Assembly: GCF_000718555.1 (NCBI RefSeq)
Contig: NZ_JOAN01000019.1
Location: 68,817-132,816 of the forward strand
Direction of reading: 5' to 3'
Source: Micromonospora chokoriensis
Lineage (GTDB): Bacteria; Actinomycetota; Actinomycetes; Mycobacteriales; Micromonosporaceae
Length of the DNA stretch: 64,000 nt
Both the position numbers and the translations under genes were made by a program. The notes under the pieces are model-generated. The model was not told the origin of the DNA and searched no databases. It saw only the letters and a list, made by a program, of their open reading frames with translations. Below are positions 1 to 10,269 of the stretch, piece after piece. Position 1 is the first letter of the stretch, and every line of letters begins with the position of its first letter.

Positions 1-1234
1 CCCCGATCCGCTGCACGGTGAGGTTGTTGCCGTTCCCGCTCAGGTCCCGCACCACAGTGCCGTCCGCGACCGGCTTACCGGCCGCGCCCGCCGGCAAGCC
101 GTACGAGTCGAACCGCCAGTAGCCGACCGTGGCGCGCGGCAGCACCGCGACCGGGGGACGGGGAGCAGGCGGCGTCACCGGCGCGAACCCGTGGAACCGG
201 GAGTCGAAGTCGATCTCCATGCTGAACCGGTCGACCGGGCCGGTCAGCTCGATCGTCTCGGCCTCCAACGGCGTGCGCTTCTCCGGGTCCCGGGCCAGGA
301 ACCAGGGCGAGAACGTCTCGACGTCGATGACGTTGCGCGCCAGGTCGAAGTGGTACAGGCGGATCATCGCCGCGCCGCCGTAGTAGCGGTCCTGGTAGTT
401 GGTGATGTGCACCTGGACGTCGTTGCCGGCGGCGTTCTTCAGGGTGGTCCGGCCGGGCGGCCAGTAGTGTCCGTTGAGGGTGAGGAAGATCTGGTCGTTG
501 TTGCGGATCAGCCGGTCCCAGAGGCGCTGGCCGTTGTCCGAGAGCTGCGCCGTGCCCGCGTCGTCGGCCCAGGCCAGGTCGTGGGTGGTGAGGATGACCG
601 GCAGGGTGGAGTGCTCGTCGATCACGCCCTGTGCCCAGGCCAGACCCTTGTCCGAGATGCGCCAGTCCAGCGCGAGCACCAGCCAGTCGCGCCCTGCGGC
701 GCGCAGCACGTGGTAGCTGTTGTAGCCGTCCGGCGACGCGCCGCCGAAGGTGGGCATCGAGGCGAACCGCTGCGGGCCGAAAGCGCGCAGGTAGACGCTG
801 TCGCCGCGCTGGTCGTCGCCGCCGCGGATGTCGTGGTTGCCGGCCAGGACGCTGTACGGCAGCTTGCCGTCGAGGGTGCGGAACGTCTCGGCGGCCAGCG
901 CGATCTCATGCTCACTGCCGTGCTCGGTCACGTCACCGAGGTGCGTCATGAACACGATGTTCGCGTCCTTGCGCTCCTGGTTGAGGTAGCGGAAGGTGGC
1001 CTTCAACGGCTCCGGGTCGGCGCTGTCCTCGTCGAAGAGGTATTGCGTGTCGGGCAGCACCGCGAGCGCGAAGCGGGGGCTCTGCGCGTCGAACGCCGCT
1101 GTCGTTGTCGCGGTTGCGGCCGAGGCGGCGGTGCCACCGAGCACCGACACGGCGGCGCCCGCGGCGGGTGCGGCGAGCATCGCCTGGAGCAGGGTCCGCC
1201 GCTCTACGTTTCGTTGATCGCCGCTGGCGGCCAT
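1..1234 (-). CDS. Exported metallophosphoesterase with C-terminal LamG-like domain (3' end outside window)
   Basis: Calcineurin-like phosphoesterase, probably exported. It starts at the ATG at 1234, behind an AGGGAGAA ribosome site. The N-terminus has a Tat-like arginine pair (ERRTLLQ) and an Ala-rich signal. The mature part shows the metallophosphoesterase metal motifs in order: LPDTQY (D-x-Q variant), HLGDVTEHG, LAGNHDIRGGD, a TTHDL block and LNGHYW. After these comes a Pro-rich linker and the start of a concanavalin-like/LamG domain (GYWRFDSYG, then DLSGNGNNLT), where the gene leaves the window. It is divergent from the phospholipase C gene across about 250 bp. The substrate is unknown; an extracellular phosphoester is the family expectation. 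Confidence 0.88.
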   Translation of the reverse strand, partial: MAASGDQRNVERRTLLQAMLAAPAAGAAVSVLGGTAASAATATTTAAFDAQSPRFALAVLPDTQYLFDEDSADPEPLKATFRYLNQERKDANIVFMTHLGDVTEHGSEHEIALAAETFRTLDGKLPYSVLAGNHDIRGGDDQRGDSVYLRAFGPQRFASMPTFGGASPDGYNSYHVLRAAGRDWLVLALDWRISDKGLAWAQGVIDEHSTLPVILTTHDLAWADDAGTAQLSDNGQRLWDRLIRNNDQIFLTLNGHYWPPGRTTLKNAAGNDVQVHITNYQDRYYGGAAMIRLYHFDLARNVIDVETFSPWFLARDPEKRTPLEAETIELTGPVDRFSMEIDFDSRFHGFAPVTPPAPRPPVAVLPRATVGYWRFDSYGLPAGAAGKPVADGTVVRDLSGNGNNLTVQRIG

Positions 1235-1490
1235 CTGTTCTCCCTGGTGGGTGAGGTGCTGGGACGCCGAGCACTCTCCCGAGGGGCGATGAGCGTTCCC
1301 CGACGACTGGCTGAACAGCACCCGGCAGACAGTCGAAGATCATCTTCGTGGTTCACGCTGCTCAAAGGGGCTGGTTGCCGCCGGTCGTCGAGAGGTTGCA
1401 AAACCATCCAACTATGGCCATCTGGTGTCAACCCACCGTCGGTAGCGTCCGGTCGCCCGTTTCCCGAGCAGAGCACATGATGGGGGAGTA

Positions 1491-3575
1491 ATGAGCACGG
1501 TGGACCGCCGTACGTTCCTGAAGGCGATGGGAGTTCCCGCGATCGGCGCGGCGCTCCCGTTGGACCTCGACAAGGCGCTCGCCATCCCGGCGAACAACCG
1601 GACCGGCTCGATCAAGGACGTCGAGCACGTCATCATCCTGATGCAGGAGAACCGCTCCTTCGACCACTACTTCGGCACCATGCGCGGCGTACGCGGTTTC
1701 GGTGACCCACATCCGGCCACACTGCCGTCCGGCAAGGACGTGTGGCACCAGCCCAACGGCGCCGACGAGCTGCTGCCCTTCCGTCCTGAGGTGAAGGACC
1801 TCGGCCAGACCTTCCTGCCGGACCCGCCGCACGGCTGGAACGACGGGCACGCCGCCTGGAACGACGGCCGGTTCGACAAGTGGGTGCCGAACAAGGGCGT
1901 CACGGCGATGACCTACCACACCCGCCAGGACCTGCCGTACCACTACGCGCTGGCCGACGCCTTCACCGTCTGCGACAGCTACCACTGCTCGCTGATGGGG
2001 CCGACCGACCCGAACCGCTACCACATGTGGAGTGGCTGGGTTGGCAACGACGGCAAGGGCGGCGGCCCGGTCATCACCAACGCGGAGGCCGGCTACGACT
2101 GGTCCACGTACCCCGAGCGCCTGGAGCGCAACGGCATCTCCTGGAAGATCTACCAGGACGTCGGCACTGGCCTCAACGCCACCGGCTCCTGGGGTTGGAC
2201 GAACGACCCGTACATCGGCAACTACGGCGACAACTCGCTGCTCTACTTCCACCAGTACCAGAACGCGCAGCCCGGAACGCCGCTGGCCGACAAGGCCAAG
2301 ACCGGCACCGAGATCAGGACCCAGGGCCGCGACCCGGAGGCGCTGCTGGCCGACTTCCGCGCCGACGTCGAGGCGGGACGTCTGCCCGAGGTCTCCTGGA
2401 TCACCGCGCCTGAGGCGTACACCGAGCACCCGAACTGGGGGCCGGCGTTCGGGGCCTGGTACATCTCGCAGGTCATCGACATCCTCGCGTCGAACCCCGA
2501 GGTGTGGAGCAAGATGGCGCTGTTCATCACGTACGACGAGGAGGGCGGCTTCTTCGACCACATGGTCCCGCCGACGCCCCCGCAGACCCGCGAACACGGG
2601 CAGTCGACCGTACCGACCACCAACGAGATCTTCCCCGGCGACGCTGACCACCCGGCCGGGCCGTACGGCCTCGGCATCCGGGTGCCGATGGTCATCGTCT
2701 CCCCGTGGACGCGTGGCGGCTACGTGAACTCGCAGGTCTTCGACCACACCTCGCTGATCAAGTTCCTGGAGGCGCGGTTCGCCGACGGTCGGCCGGACCT
2801 GATCGAGAAGAACATCACCCCGTGGCGACGCGCCGTCGTCGGCGACCTGACCAGCGCCTTCGACTTCCGGCACCCGAACCGCTCGCGCGCTGCCCGGTTG
2901 CCCGACACCGACGACTTCAAGCCCGAGGAGCTGGTCCGGCACCCCGACGAGGTGCCGGTCCCGCCGGCGCACCAGCGGCTGCCGAAGCAGGAGCACGGGG
3001 TACGCCCGGCGCGGGCCATCCCGTACACGCTGCACGCCGACGGTCGTCGCAGCGACGGCTCGTTCCGGATCGACTTCCGCAACACCGGCGGGGTCGCCGC
3101 GGTCTTCCAGGTCCGTCAGGCCGGCAGCGCGGACGCCCCGCGCAGCTTCACCGTCGAGCCGGGCAAGCACCTGAGCGACACCTGGCAGGTCACCTCCGGG
3201 TACGAACTGTCGGTGCACGGGCCGAACGGGTTCTTCCGCCGGTTCACCGACAGCGAGGCGGGCCGGCACGCCACGGACCTCGACATCACCCCCTCGTACG
3301 ACGAGCGCGACTACAAGGTCGTGCTCACGCTCAAGAACCGTGGGTCGAAGCGGATCGAGGTGGCCGTCAAGGACGGGTACAACTCTCGTCCGGTCAAGCT
3401 GTCGCTGCGCCCCGGCGACACCGAGCGCGCGCACTGGCAGCTTTCCCGTACCCACGGTTGGTACGACCTGACCGTCAGCGTCGCCGGTGACACCGATTTC
3501 GCGTACCGCTGCGCGGGGCACGTCGAGAACGGCAAGGAGAGCATCAGCGACCCGTCCCTCGGCGGGCTCGTCTAA
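1491..3575 (+). CDS. Phosphocholine-type phospholipase C, Tat-exported
   Basis: Bacterial phospholipase C of the AcpA/PLC superfamily, 694 aa, which hydrolyses phospholipid head groups outside the cell. A Tat signal (DRRTFLKAMG, residues 5-14) precedes the family hallmark HVIILMQENRSFDHYFG (about residues 45-61). Internal catalytic-domain blocks include ITYDEEGGFFDH and VPMVIVSPW. The last about 190 residues form two tandem copies of the small beta domain typical of these enzymes (around 500-590 and 600-690). GGGGGAG directly precedes the ATG. The length is normal for the family. A strong terminator follows. The facing exported metallophosphoesterase suggests phosphate scavenging, which is an inference. 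Confidence 0.93.
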   Translation: MSTVDRRTFLKAMGVPAIGAALPLDLDKALAIPANNRTGSIKDVEHVIILMQENRSFDHYFGTMRGVRGFGDPHPATLPSGKDVWHQPNGADELLPFRPEVKDLGQTFLPDPPHGWNDGHAAWNDGRFDKWVPNKGVTAMTYHTRQDLPYHYALADAFTVCDSYHCSLMGPTDPNRYHMWSGWVGNDGKGGGPVITNAEAGYDWSTYPERLERNGISWKIYQDVGTGLNATGSWGWTNDPYIGNYGDNSLLYFHQYQNAQPGTPLADKAKTGTEIRTQGRDPEALLADFRADVEAGRLPEVSWITAPEAYTEHPNWGPAFGAWYISQVIDILASNPEVWSKMALFITYDEEGGFFDHMVPPTPPQTREHGQSTVPTTNEIFPGDADHPAGPYGLGIRVPMVIVSPWTRGGYVNSQVFDHTSLIKFLEARFADGRPDLIEKNITPWRRAVVGDLTSAFDFRHPNRSRAARLPDTDDFKPEELVRHPDEVPVPPAHQRLPKQEHGVRPARAIPYTLHADGRRSDGSFRIDFRNTGGVAAVFQVRQAGSADAPRSFTVEPGKHLSDTWQVTSGYELSVHGPNGFFRRFTDSEAGRHATDLDITPSYDERDYKVVLTLKNRGSKRIEVAVKDGYNSRPVKLSLRPGDTERAHWQLSRTHGWYDLTVSVAGDTDFAYRCAGHVENGKESISDPSLGGLV

Positions 3576-3584
3576 GCGCTGTCG

Positions 3585-3619
3585 CGTGTCACCCGGGCCG
3601 TCCTGGCCCGGGTGACACG
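3585..3619 (+). terminator. Hairpin terminator after phospholipase C
   Basis: Perfect 15-bp stem (3585-3599 with 3605-3619) and a 5-nt GTCCT loop, 10 bp after the stop codon. There is no U-tract, as is usual for actinobacterial terminators. Confidence 0.85.
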
Positions 3620-4162
3620 ACGCGCTCATCGGCAGCCTGACCTTCGCCCGGCGCCCGGCACCCGCTCGCTCGGACAACACGCCGCATGGATTATGCATCC
3701 ACGGACATCACTGCATAAATTCCGGTGAGGCTTCCCGGACTCGTGATGCGAAATTGCGGTCAGGGCTTCTCGAGTCGGCATGGTGGATGCCTCCTTTCCA
3801 TTGAGGGCCGTTACAGCGAGTGATGCGAAAATGTTGCCCAGGGCAACAGTAAGACCGGGTCGGCCAGTTCATTGACGTATTGAACTGCAAGGACGCGCCT
3901 GCTCGTCGCGGGTGCCCGCAGTGGCCGGGTCGTTATGCTCACTCTGCGTGATCACGCGACCGCTGTGCTGCAATCACTGGTGGTCAGTGGCGATCGGTGC
4001 GCCGAAAGGGTGGCTGAGGCGGATCCCACGACATGGGCACGTAACAGTCCCGACTCATCGCGAAATCATTTGCTCGACTAATGTTCCGGCACTAGAGCCG
4101 CCAGTCGGACAGCCGTCCGGCTGGCGGTGCCCTGTGTCAGCACGATGAGGAGGTCGTCCCGC
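3620..4162. other. Long intergenic region with several palindromes, no gene seen
   Basis: About 540 bp without a convincing gene, and less GC-rich than its flanks. It holds an inverted repeat TTATGCA (3691-3697) / TGCATAA (3712-3718), a near-repeated block beginning GTGATGCGAAA at 3743 and 3820, and a 17-bp palindrome TGTTGCCCAGGGCAACA (3832-3848). A strong hairpin at 4098-4127 is listed separately. The palindromes look like regulator sites for the downstream peptide transporter, but no regulator gene is adjacent. Confidence 0.5.
4098..4127 (+). promoter_or_regulatory. Leader hairpin ahead of the peptide ABC operon
   Basis: 13-bp stem with one G-T pair (4098-4110 with 4115-4127) and a 4-nt AGCC loop. 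It ends 19 nt before the ribosome site GAGGAGGT (4147-4154). The position would suit an attenuator or 5' mRNA stabiliser. The function is inferred only from the structure. Confidence 0.45.
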
Positions 4163-5185
4163 GTGGAGCCGATGGTCTCGGAGCCCCAGGTGCTCCGCGC
4201 CGGAGAGCCGGACGACGGACCGGTGCCGAGTGCGGCGTCGCCCGCCGCCCCGGTCCGGACGGTCAGCAAGTCACCGACCCGGATCGCCCTGGCCCGGCTG
4301 CGCCGCGACCGGATCGCGATGATCTGTGCCGCGGTCTGTGCCGCCTATGTCCTGATCGCGATCTTCGCGCCACTGCTCGCCGGGCTGGAGGGGCAGAACG
4401 CCAGCGACCTGCACCAGAACCTGATCGACGAGTTCGGCTTCCCGACGATCGGGCCGACCAGCGAGCACTGGTTCGGGGTGGAGCCCCGACTGGGCCGCGA
4501 CCTCTTCGCCCGCTGGGTGTACGGCGCCCGCCCGTCGCTCATCGTCGCTGTGGCGGTCACCACGATCACCACGATCATCGGCGTGGTCGTGGGCCTGGTC
4601 GCCGGCTTCTCCGGCGGCTGGATCGACCGGGTGCTCTCCTGGCTGATCGACCTGGTGCTGAGCCTGCCGTACCTGCTCTTCGCGATCGCGAGCTCCGCCG
4701 TCCTGGTCGCGATCTTCGGCGGCGCCGACGGCGTCGCTGCCGAGGAGGTCGCCCAGATTCGCTTCATCTCGCTGATCTGCGTGCTGTCGTTCTTCGGCTG
4801 GGCGAGCCTCGCCCGCCTGGTCCGGGGGCAGGTGCTCTCCCTGCGTGAGCGGGAGTTCGTCGCGGCGGCCAAGGTGCTCGGCATCCCGACCCGGCAGGTG
4901 CTCTTCAAGGAGCTGCTGCCGAACCTGGTGGCGCCGATCGTCGTCTCCGTGTCGCTGGCCCTGCCCGGTTACGTGGTCGCCGAGGCCGGCCTGACCGTGC
5001 TCGGGGCCGGGCTGATCGAGCCCACCCCGTCCTGGGGGCTGACCATCTCCGCCGCCACCACCTACTACCGGGCCGACCCGCTCTACCTGTGGCTGCCCGT
5101 ACTCGGCATCACGATCCTGGTGCTCGCCCTGAGCCTGCTCGGCGACGCCGTGCGCGACGCCTTCGACCCCCGGACCCGTCGATGA
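4163..5185 (+). CDS. Dipeptide/oligopeptide ABC transporter permease (DppC type)
   Basis: Inner-membrane permease of the DppC/OppC family, 340 aa. The GTG at 4163 is preferred because GAGGAGGT lies 8 nt upstream; upstream in-frame starts lack such a site. A hydrophilic N-terminus leads into a first membrane helix (MICAAVCAAYVLIAIFAPLL). The binding-protein-dependent transport block, with its EAA-like loop REFVAAAKVLGI, then contacts the ATPases. First gene of a five-gene operon whose order is permease, binding protein, second permease, two ATPases. Peptides are the expected substrates, but nickel or sugar oligomers cannot be excluded from sequence. Confidence 0.92.
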   Translation: MEPMVSEPQVLRAGEPDDGPVPSAASPAAPVRTVSKSPTRIALARLRRDRIAMICAAVCAAYVLIAIFAPLLAGLEGQNASDLHQNLIDEFGFPTIGPTSEHWFGVEPRLGRDLFARWVYGARPSLIVAVAVTTITTIIGVVVGLVAGFSGGWIDRVLSWLIDLVLSLPYLLFAIASSAVLVAIFGGADGVAAEEVAQIRFISLICVLSFFGWASLARLVRGQVLSLREREFVAAAKVLGIPTRQVLFKELLPNLVAPIVVSVSLALPGYVVAEAGLTVLGAGLIEPTPSWGLTISAATTYYRADPLYLWLPVLGITILVLALSLLGDAVRDAFDPRTRR

Positions 5186-5265
5186 GGACGCTCCGGACCG
5201 GAGGAGAACCACGGACCCCGCACGTCGGGGGTCCGCTGACTGGAAGACAAGACAGGAGTACGTCT

Positions 5266-7005
5266 GTGAGGCAACTCAAGGTTGGTCTCGCCGCCGCAGT
5301 GGCCGCCGCTCTGGCGGTGTCCGGCTGCGGCAGCCCGTCGTCGAACAACGGCAGTAACGGCGGAGGTGACTCCAAGGGCATCGAGACCCAGCAGAGCGCG
5401 TTCGACCCGGCCGCCAAGGGCCCGGCTGCCGAGGTGCCCGGGGCCAAGAAGGGCGGGGTCGTCACGGTCTACTCCCAGCTGACCCCGAACACGTTCGACC
5501 CGACCGACACCTACTACGCCGACGCGCTGGCGATCGAGAAGCTGCTCTTCCGTAGCCCGACCCAGTTCGCGCTGCGTGGCGGCAAGCCGGTGCTCGTGCC
5601 GGACCTCACCGACCTCGGCACCGTCTCGGCGGACAAGCTGACCTGGACGTTCAAGATGCAGTCGGGCGTCAAGTACGCCGACGGCAGCGAGGTCAAGGTC
5701 GAGGACCTGGCGTACGCGATCAAGCGTTCGTTCGCCCACGACGTGTACACCAGCGCCCCGACGTACCAGGCGACCTACTTCAAGGACGGCGACAAGTACA
5801 AGGGCCCCTACACCAGCGGCGACTCCTTCGCCGGCGTGGAGACCCCGGACGCGAGCACGCTCGTCATCCACCTGGCTCGGCCCTTCGCGGACCTGCCCCT
5901 CTACATGACCTTCCCGGTGTTCACGCCGATCCCGAAGGCGAAGGACACCAAGGAGAACTACAAGAACAACCCCCTCGCCACCGGGCCGTACCAGTTCGAC
6001 ACCTACACCCCGGGCACCGAGCTGAAGCTGAAGAAGAACCCGAACTGGGACGCCAACACCGACGCGGTGCGCCACCAGTACCCGGACGGCTTCACCTTCA
6101 AGTGGGGCGGCGAGGACCCGAAGACCCAGCAGCAGGTGCTCAACAGCGCCGGCGAGGACGCCAACGCCCTCAACTACAGCCCTGTCGACGCCTCGCTGAT
6201 CCCGCAGGTGACCGGGGACAAGAAGGCCCAGCTGATCCAGGGCGACCAGCCCTGCACCTACTCGGTGCAGCTGGACACCCGCAAGATCCCGCTGGAGGTG
6301 CGCAAGGCGATCGCCAAGGCGTACCCGTACGACCAGGTGTACAAGGCCAGCGGCCTGACCAGCTTCAACGCCGCGACGGCCAGCACCATCCTGCCGCCGA
6401 GCGTGCCCGGCTACACCAAGTACGACGCGCTGCCCGACCTCAACGGCAAGGGCGAGGGCGACCCGGCCGCCGCGAAGGCCATGCTGGAGGCGGCTGGCAA
6501 GGCCGGCTTCGAGCTCAGCTGGTACTACGACAACACCAAGCCGATCCCGCAGCAGACCAACCAGATCCGGGTCGACGCGTTCAAGGCCGCCGGCTTCACC
6601 GTGAAGCCGATCGGTGTCAACACCGCTGAGCTGCGCAAGAAGATCGGCGACTACGAGGCTCCGGTCAACATGGGCCAGGCGCCGCAGGGCTGGTGCTCGG
6701 ACTGGCCGAGCGGCGGTAGCTGGTTCCCGGTGCTGTTCCAGACGCACAGCATCGGCGACGGCCTCAGCTGGGGCATGCTCAGCGACAAGGCGCTGGACGC
6801 CAAGATCGACGAGATCGGCAAGCTCCCGGCCGAGGAGTCCGTCGCCAAGTGGGGTGAGCTGGACAAGGAGATCCTGGGCATGTACGTGGCCCTGCCGCGC
6901 TACTACGCCAAGCTCGCCTTCGTCACCGGCACGAACATCGGTGGCGCCGAGGGCGACGCCTCCGCGGGTGAGCCGTTCTACGTGAACATGTTCCTCAAGA
7001 ACTGA
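5266..7005 (+). CDS. Peptide-binding lipoprotein of the ABC importer (SBP family 5)
   Basis: Extracellular solute-binding lipoprotein, 579 aa from the GTG at 5266 (ACAGGAG site 7-8 nt upstream). The signal ends in a lipobox (AVSGC, lipidated Cys21), followed by a Gly/Asn/Ser-rich tether. The family-5 core includes TLTWTFKMQSGVKYADGSEV-like sequence and the block LATGPYQF. It delivers substrate to the two permeases encoded on either side. A perfect 16-bp hairpin follows the stop, probably allowing more of this subunit to be made than of the downstream membrane parts. Confidence 0.92.
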   Translation: MRQLKVGLAAAVAAALAVSGCGSPSSNNGSNGGGDSKGIETQQSAFDPAAKGPAAEVPGAKKGGVVTVYSQLTPNTFDPTDTYYADALAIEKLLFRSPTQFALRGGKPVLVPDLTDLGTVSADKLTWTFKMQSGVKYADGSEVKVEDLAYAIKRSFAHDVYTSAPTYQATYFKDGDKYKGPYTSGDSFAGVETPDASTLVIHLARPFADLPLYMTFPVFTPIPKAKDTKENYKNNPLATGPYQFDTYTPGTELKLKKNPNWDANTDAVRHQYPDGFTFKWGGEDPKTQQQVLNSAGEDANALNYSPVDASLIPQVTGDKKAQLIQGDQPCTYSVQLDTRKIPLEVRKAIAKAYPYDQVYKASGLTSFNAATASTILPPSVPGYTKYDALPDLNGKGEGDPAAAKAMLEAAGKAGFELSWYYDNTKPIPQQTNQIRVDAFKAAGFTVKPIGVNTAELRKKIGDYEAPVNMGQAPQGWCSDWPSGGSWFPVLFQTHSIGDGLSWGMLSDKALDAKIDEIGKLPAEESVAKWGELDKEILGMYVALPRYYAKLAFVTGTNIGGAEGDASAGEPFYVNMFLKN

Positions 7006-7013
7006 CCCTCATC

Positions 7014-7057
7014 GTGGACGCCGGCCGGCCTCCGGCACTGTGCCGGCCGGCGTCCAC
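7014..7057 (+). terminator. Intra-operon hairpin after the binding protein gene
   Basis: Perfect 16-bp GC-rich stem (7014-7029 with 7042-7057), 12-nt loop. It lies inside the operon, so it is more likely a partial terminator or mRNA-stabilising structure than an operon end. Confidence 0.7.
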
Positions 7058-7117
7058 CCCCTCCCCGTTCCGGCTTGGGCTACCAGCCCCGGCCCGCTGC
7101 CACCAGGAGCCTCGGCG

Positions 7118-8095
7118 GTGCTCATCTACATCCTGCGACGGATCGCCAGCGCGGTCTCCGTCGTCATCGTGACGCTGGTCGCCAGCTTCGGCCTGTTCTT
7201 CGTCGCCCCCACCGACCCGGCCGGCACGATCTGCGGCCCGCGCTGCACCCCGGAGCGCTACGCCGACATCAGCGCCAGCCTGAACCTCGACGAACCCGTC
7301 GTGCAGCAGGTCGGCGAATATCTCAAGGGGCTCGCGGTCGGGCGGACGTACCACTCCGGTGGGCTCGCCGTCGAGTGCGATGCACCCTGCCTCGGCTACT
7401 CGTACACCCTCGGTCAGCCGGTGACCAAGCTGATCGGGCAGGCGTTGCCGATCACCGTCTCGATCGTCCTCGGCGGCGCGGTGGTCTACCTGATCGCCGG
7501 CATCCTCGGCGGCATCATCGCGGCCCGACGACGCGGCACCTACCTGGACCGGCTCATGGTCGGCACCTCGCTCGGCATCAACGCCGTGCCGTACTTCGTG
7601 GTGGCGCTGCTCGTCTCGCTGTACGCGACGTTCCTGCCGCACGCCGGCTACCACCCGTTGCTGGAGAACCCGCTGACCTGGGCGACCGGGCTGCTGGCCG
7701 CCTGGCTGACGCTCGGCCTGGCCAACTCCGCCTCGTACACCCGATACGCCCGCGCGTCCATGATCGAGACGCTGGGTGAGGACTACATCCGGACCGCCCG
7801 CGCGAAGGGCATCAGCGAGCGGCGCGTGGTCTACCGGCACGGCCTGCGCGCCGCGATCACTCCGATCGCCACCATCTTCGGCCTCGACCTGGCCTTCCAG
7901 TTGACCGGTGCGATCTTCACCGAGGCGATGTTCGGGCTGCCGGGTCTCGGCGTGCTCACCCTGCGCGCGTTCAACCAGTACGACCTGCCGGTGCTCATGG
8001 GCGGTGTCCTGGTCGGCTCGGTGGTGCTGGTCGTGATGAATCTGCTCGTCGACATCCTCTACACGATTCTCGACCCGCGAGTGAGGCTGGGATGA
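7118..8095 (+). CDS. Dipeptide/oligopeptide ABC transporter permease (DppB type)
   Basis: Second permease, 325 aa, starting at the GTG at 7118 with AGGAG about 9 nt upstream. It opens with the DppB hallmark [22 protein letters not shown] long periplasmic loop containing two cysteine pairs (ICGPRC, ECDAPC) follows. The C-terminal half carries the transport domain with an EAA loop ([12 protein letters not shown]). Its stop overlaps the next start by 4 nt (ATGA), so translation is coupled. It forms the transmembrane pore with the DppC-type protein. Confidence 0.93.
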   Translation: MLIYILRRIASAVSVVIVTLVASFGLFFVAPTDPAGTICGPRCTPERYADISASLNLDEPVVQQVGEYLKGLAVGRTYHSGGLAVECDAPCLGYSYTLGQPVTKLIGQALPITVSIVLGGAVVYLIAGILGGIIAARRRGTYLDRLMVGTSLGINAVPYFVVALLVSLYATFLPHAGYHPLLENPLTWATGLLAAWLTLGLANSASYTRYARASMIETLGEDYIRTARAKGISERRVVYRHGLRAAITPIATIFGLDLAFQLTGAIFTEAMFGLPGLGVLTLRAFNQYDLPVLMGGVLVGSVVLVVMNLLVDILYTILDPRVRLG

Positions 8096-9195
8096 CCGAA
8101 CCGCAACTGCTGACCACCCCGGACCGACGGCCCGAGACGGTCTTCCGGGCCCGCCGTGACAGCGCCGAGCGCGTCGCCGGTCAGTCCTACCTGGAGGTCA
8201 CGGACCTCACCGTCACCTTCCCCACCGCCGACGGGCTCGTCCAGGCGGTCCAGGGGCTCAGCTACTCCCTGCCGCTGGGCCGCACCCTCGCGGTGGTCGG
8301 CGAATCCGGCTCCGGCAAGAGCGTGTCCAGCATGGCCATCATGGGTCTGCACGACCCGCGCAGCACCCGGATGACCGGCTCGATCACCGTCGGCGGCGAG
8401 GAGATCGTCGGCATGCCACCCGCCGAACTCCGCAAGCGGCGAGGCGCCAACGCGGCGATGATCTTCCAGGATCCGCAGTCCTCGCTGCACCCGTACTTCA
8501 CCATCGGTGACCAGATCATCGAGGCGTACCGGGCGCACCACCGAGTGTCCAAGCGGGTGGCCCGGGACCGCGCCGTCGACATGCTCGGCCGGGTCGGCAT
8601 CCCCAACCCGCGCCGCCGCCTGGACGACTACCCGCACCAGTTCTCCGGCGGCATGCGGCAGCGCGCCATGATCGCCATGGCCCTGGTCAACGACCCCAAG
8701 CTGCTGATCGCCGACGAGCCCACCACCGCGCTGGACGTCACCGTGCAGGCGCAGATCCTCGACCTGATCATGGAGCTGCAGCAGGACTTCGGCTCGGCGG
8801 TCCTCTTCATCACCCACGACCTCGGTGTCGTCGCCGAGATCGCCGACGACGTGCTGGTCATGTACGGCGGCCGCGGCGTCGAGTACGGCCGCGCAGAGTC
8901 GATCCTCGGTCGGCCCCTGCACCCGTACACCTGGGGTCTGCTGGAGAGCATCCCGGCGGTCTCCGGCGAACCGGCCCGGCTGCACCCCATCCCCGGCACG
9001 CCGCCGAGCCTGCTCGCGCTGCCCAGCGGTTGCTCGTTCCACCCGCGCTGCGAGTTCGCCGGCCGGGCGCCAGGGTGCGCCGTCGACCTGCCTGAGCTGG
9101 TCTCCCGCACGGCGGACACCACGAGGGCCTCCCGCTGCCACCTGGCCGACCCGGCCGGGATCTTCGAGACCGACATCCTGCCCCGGCTGCCCTGA
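8092..9195 (+). CDS. Peptide ABC transporter ATP-binding protein (DppD type)
   Basis: ATPase subunit, 367 aa. Walker A GESGSGKS (residues 70-77), a Q-loop [11 protein letters not shown], signature FSGGMRQR, Walker B LLIADEPT and the switch His in ITHDLGVV are all intact. The C-terminus carries the oligopeptide-transporter extension with the Cys-containing block [11 protein letters not shown], seen in subfamilies that import peptides. It pairs with the DppF-type ATPase encoded 13 nt downstream. Confidence 0.95.
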   Translation: MTEPQLLTTPDRRPETVFRARRDSAERVAGQSYLEVTDLTVTFPTADGLVQAVQGLSYSLPLGRTLAVVGESGSGKSVSSMAIMGLHDPRSTRMTGSITVGGEEIVGMPPAELRKRRGANAAMIFQDPQSSLHPYFTIGDQIIEAYRAHHRVSKRVARDRAVDMLGRVGIPNPRRRLDDYPHQFSGGMRQRAMIAMALVNDPKLLIADEPTTALDVTVQAQILDLIMELQQDFGSAVLFITHDLGVVAEIADDVLVMYGGRGVEYGRAESILGRPLHPYTWGLLESIPAVSGEPARLHPIPGTPPSLLALPSGCSFHPRCEFAGRAPGCAVDLPELVSRTADTTRASRCHLADPAGIFETDILPRLP

Positions 9196-9208
9196 AGGAA
9201 CACACGAG

Positions 9209-10240
<1,032 letters not shown>

Positions 10241-10259
10241 GGCCCCGCGCGGCGGGGCC
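10241..10259. terminator. Compact terminator between convergent genes
   Basis: 8-bp GC stem GGCCCCGC / GCGGGGCC with a 3-nt loop, starting immediately after the TGA at 10240. Confidence 0.7.
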
Positions 10260-10269
10260 AACAGCGCAC

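Noticed and set aside
3708..4148. Short frames at 3708-3890 and 3912-4148 as genes
   Set aside because: No ribosome site, codon use unlike neighbours, and the sequence is dominated by palindromes.
7014..7057. Operon end after the binding protein gene
   Set aside because: The downstream permease and ATPase genes complete the same transporter, so this hairpin is treated as internal.
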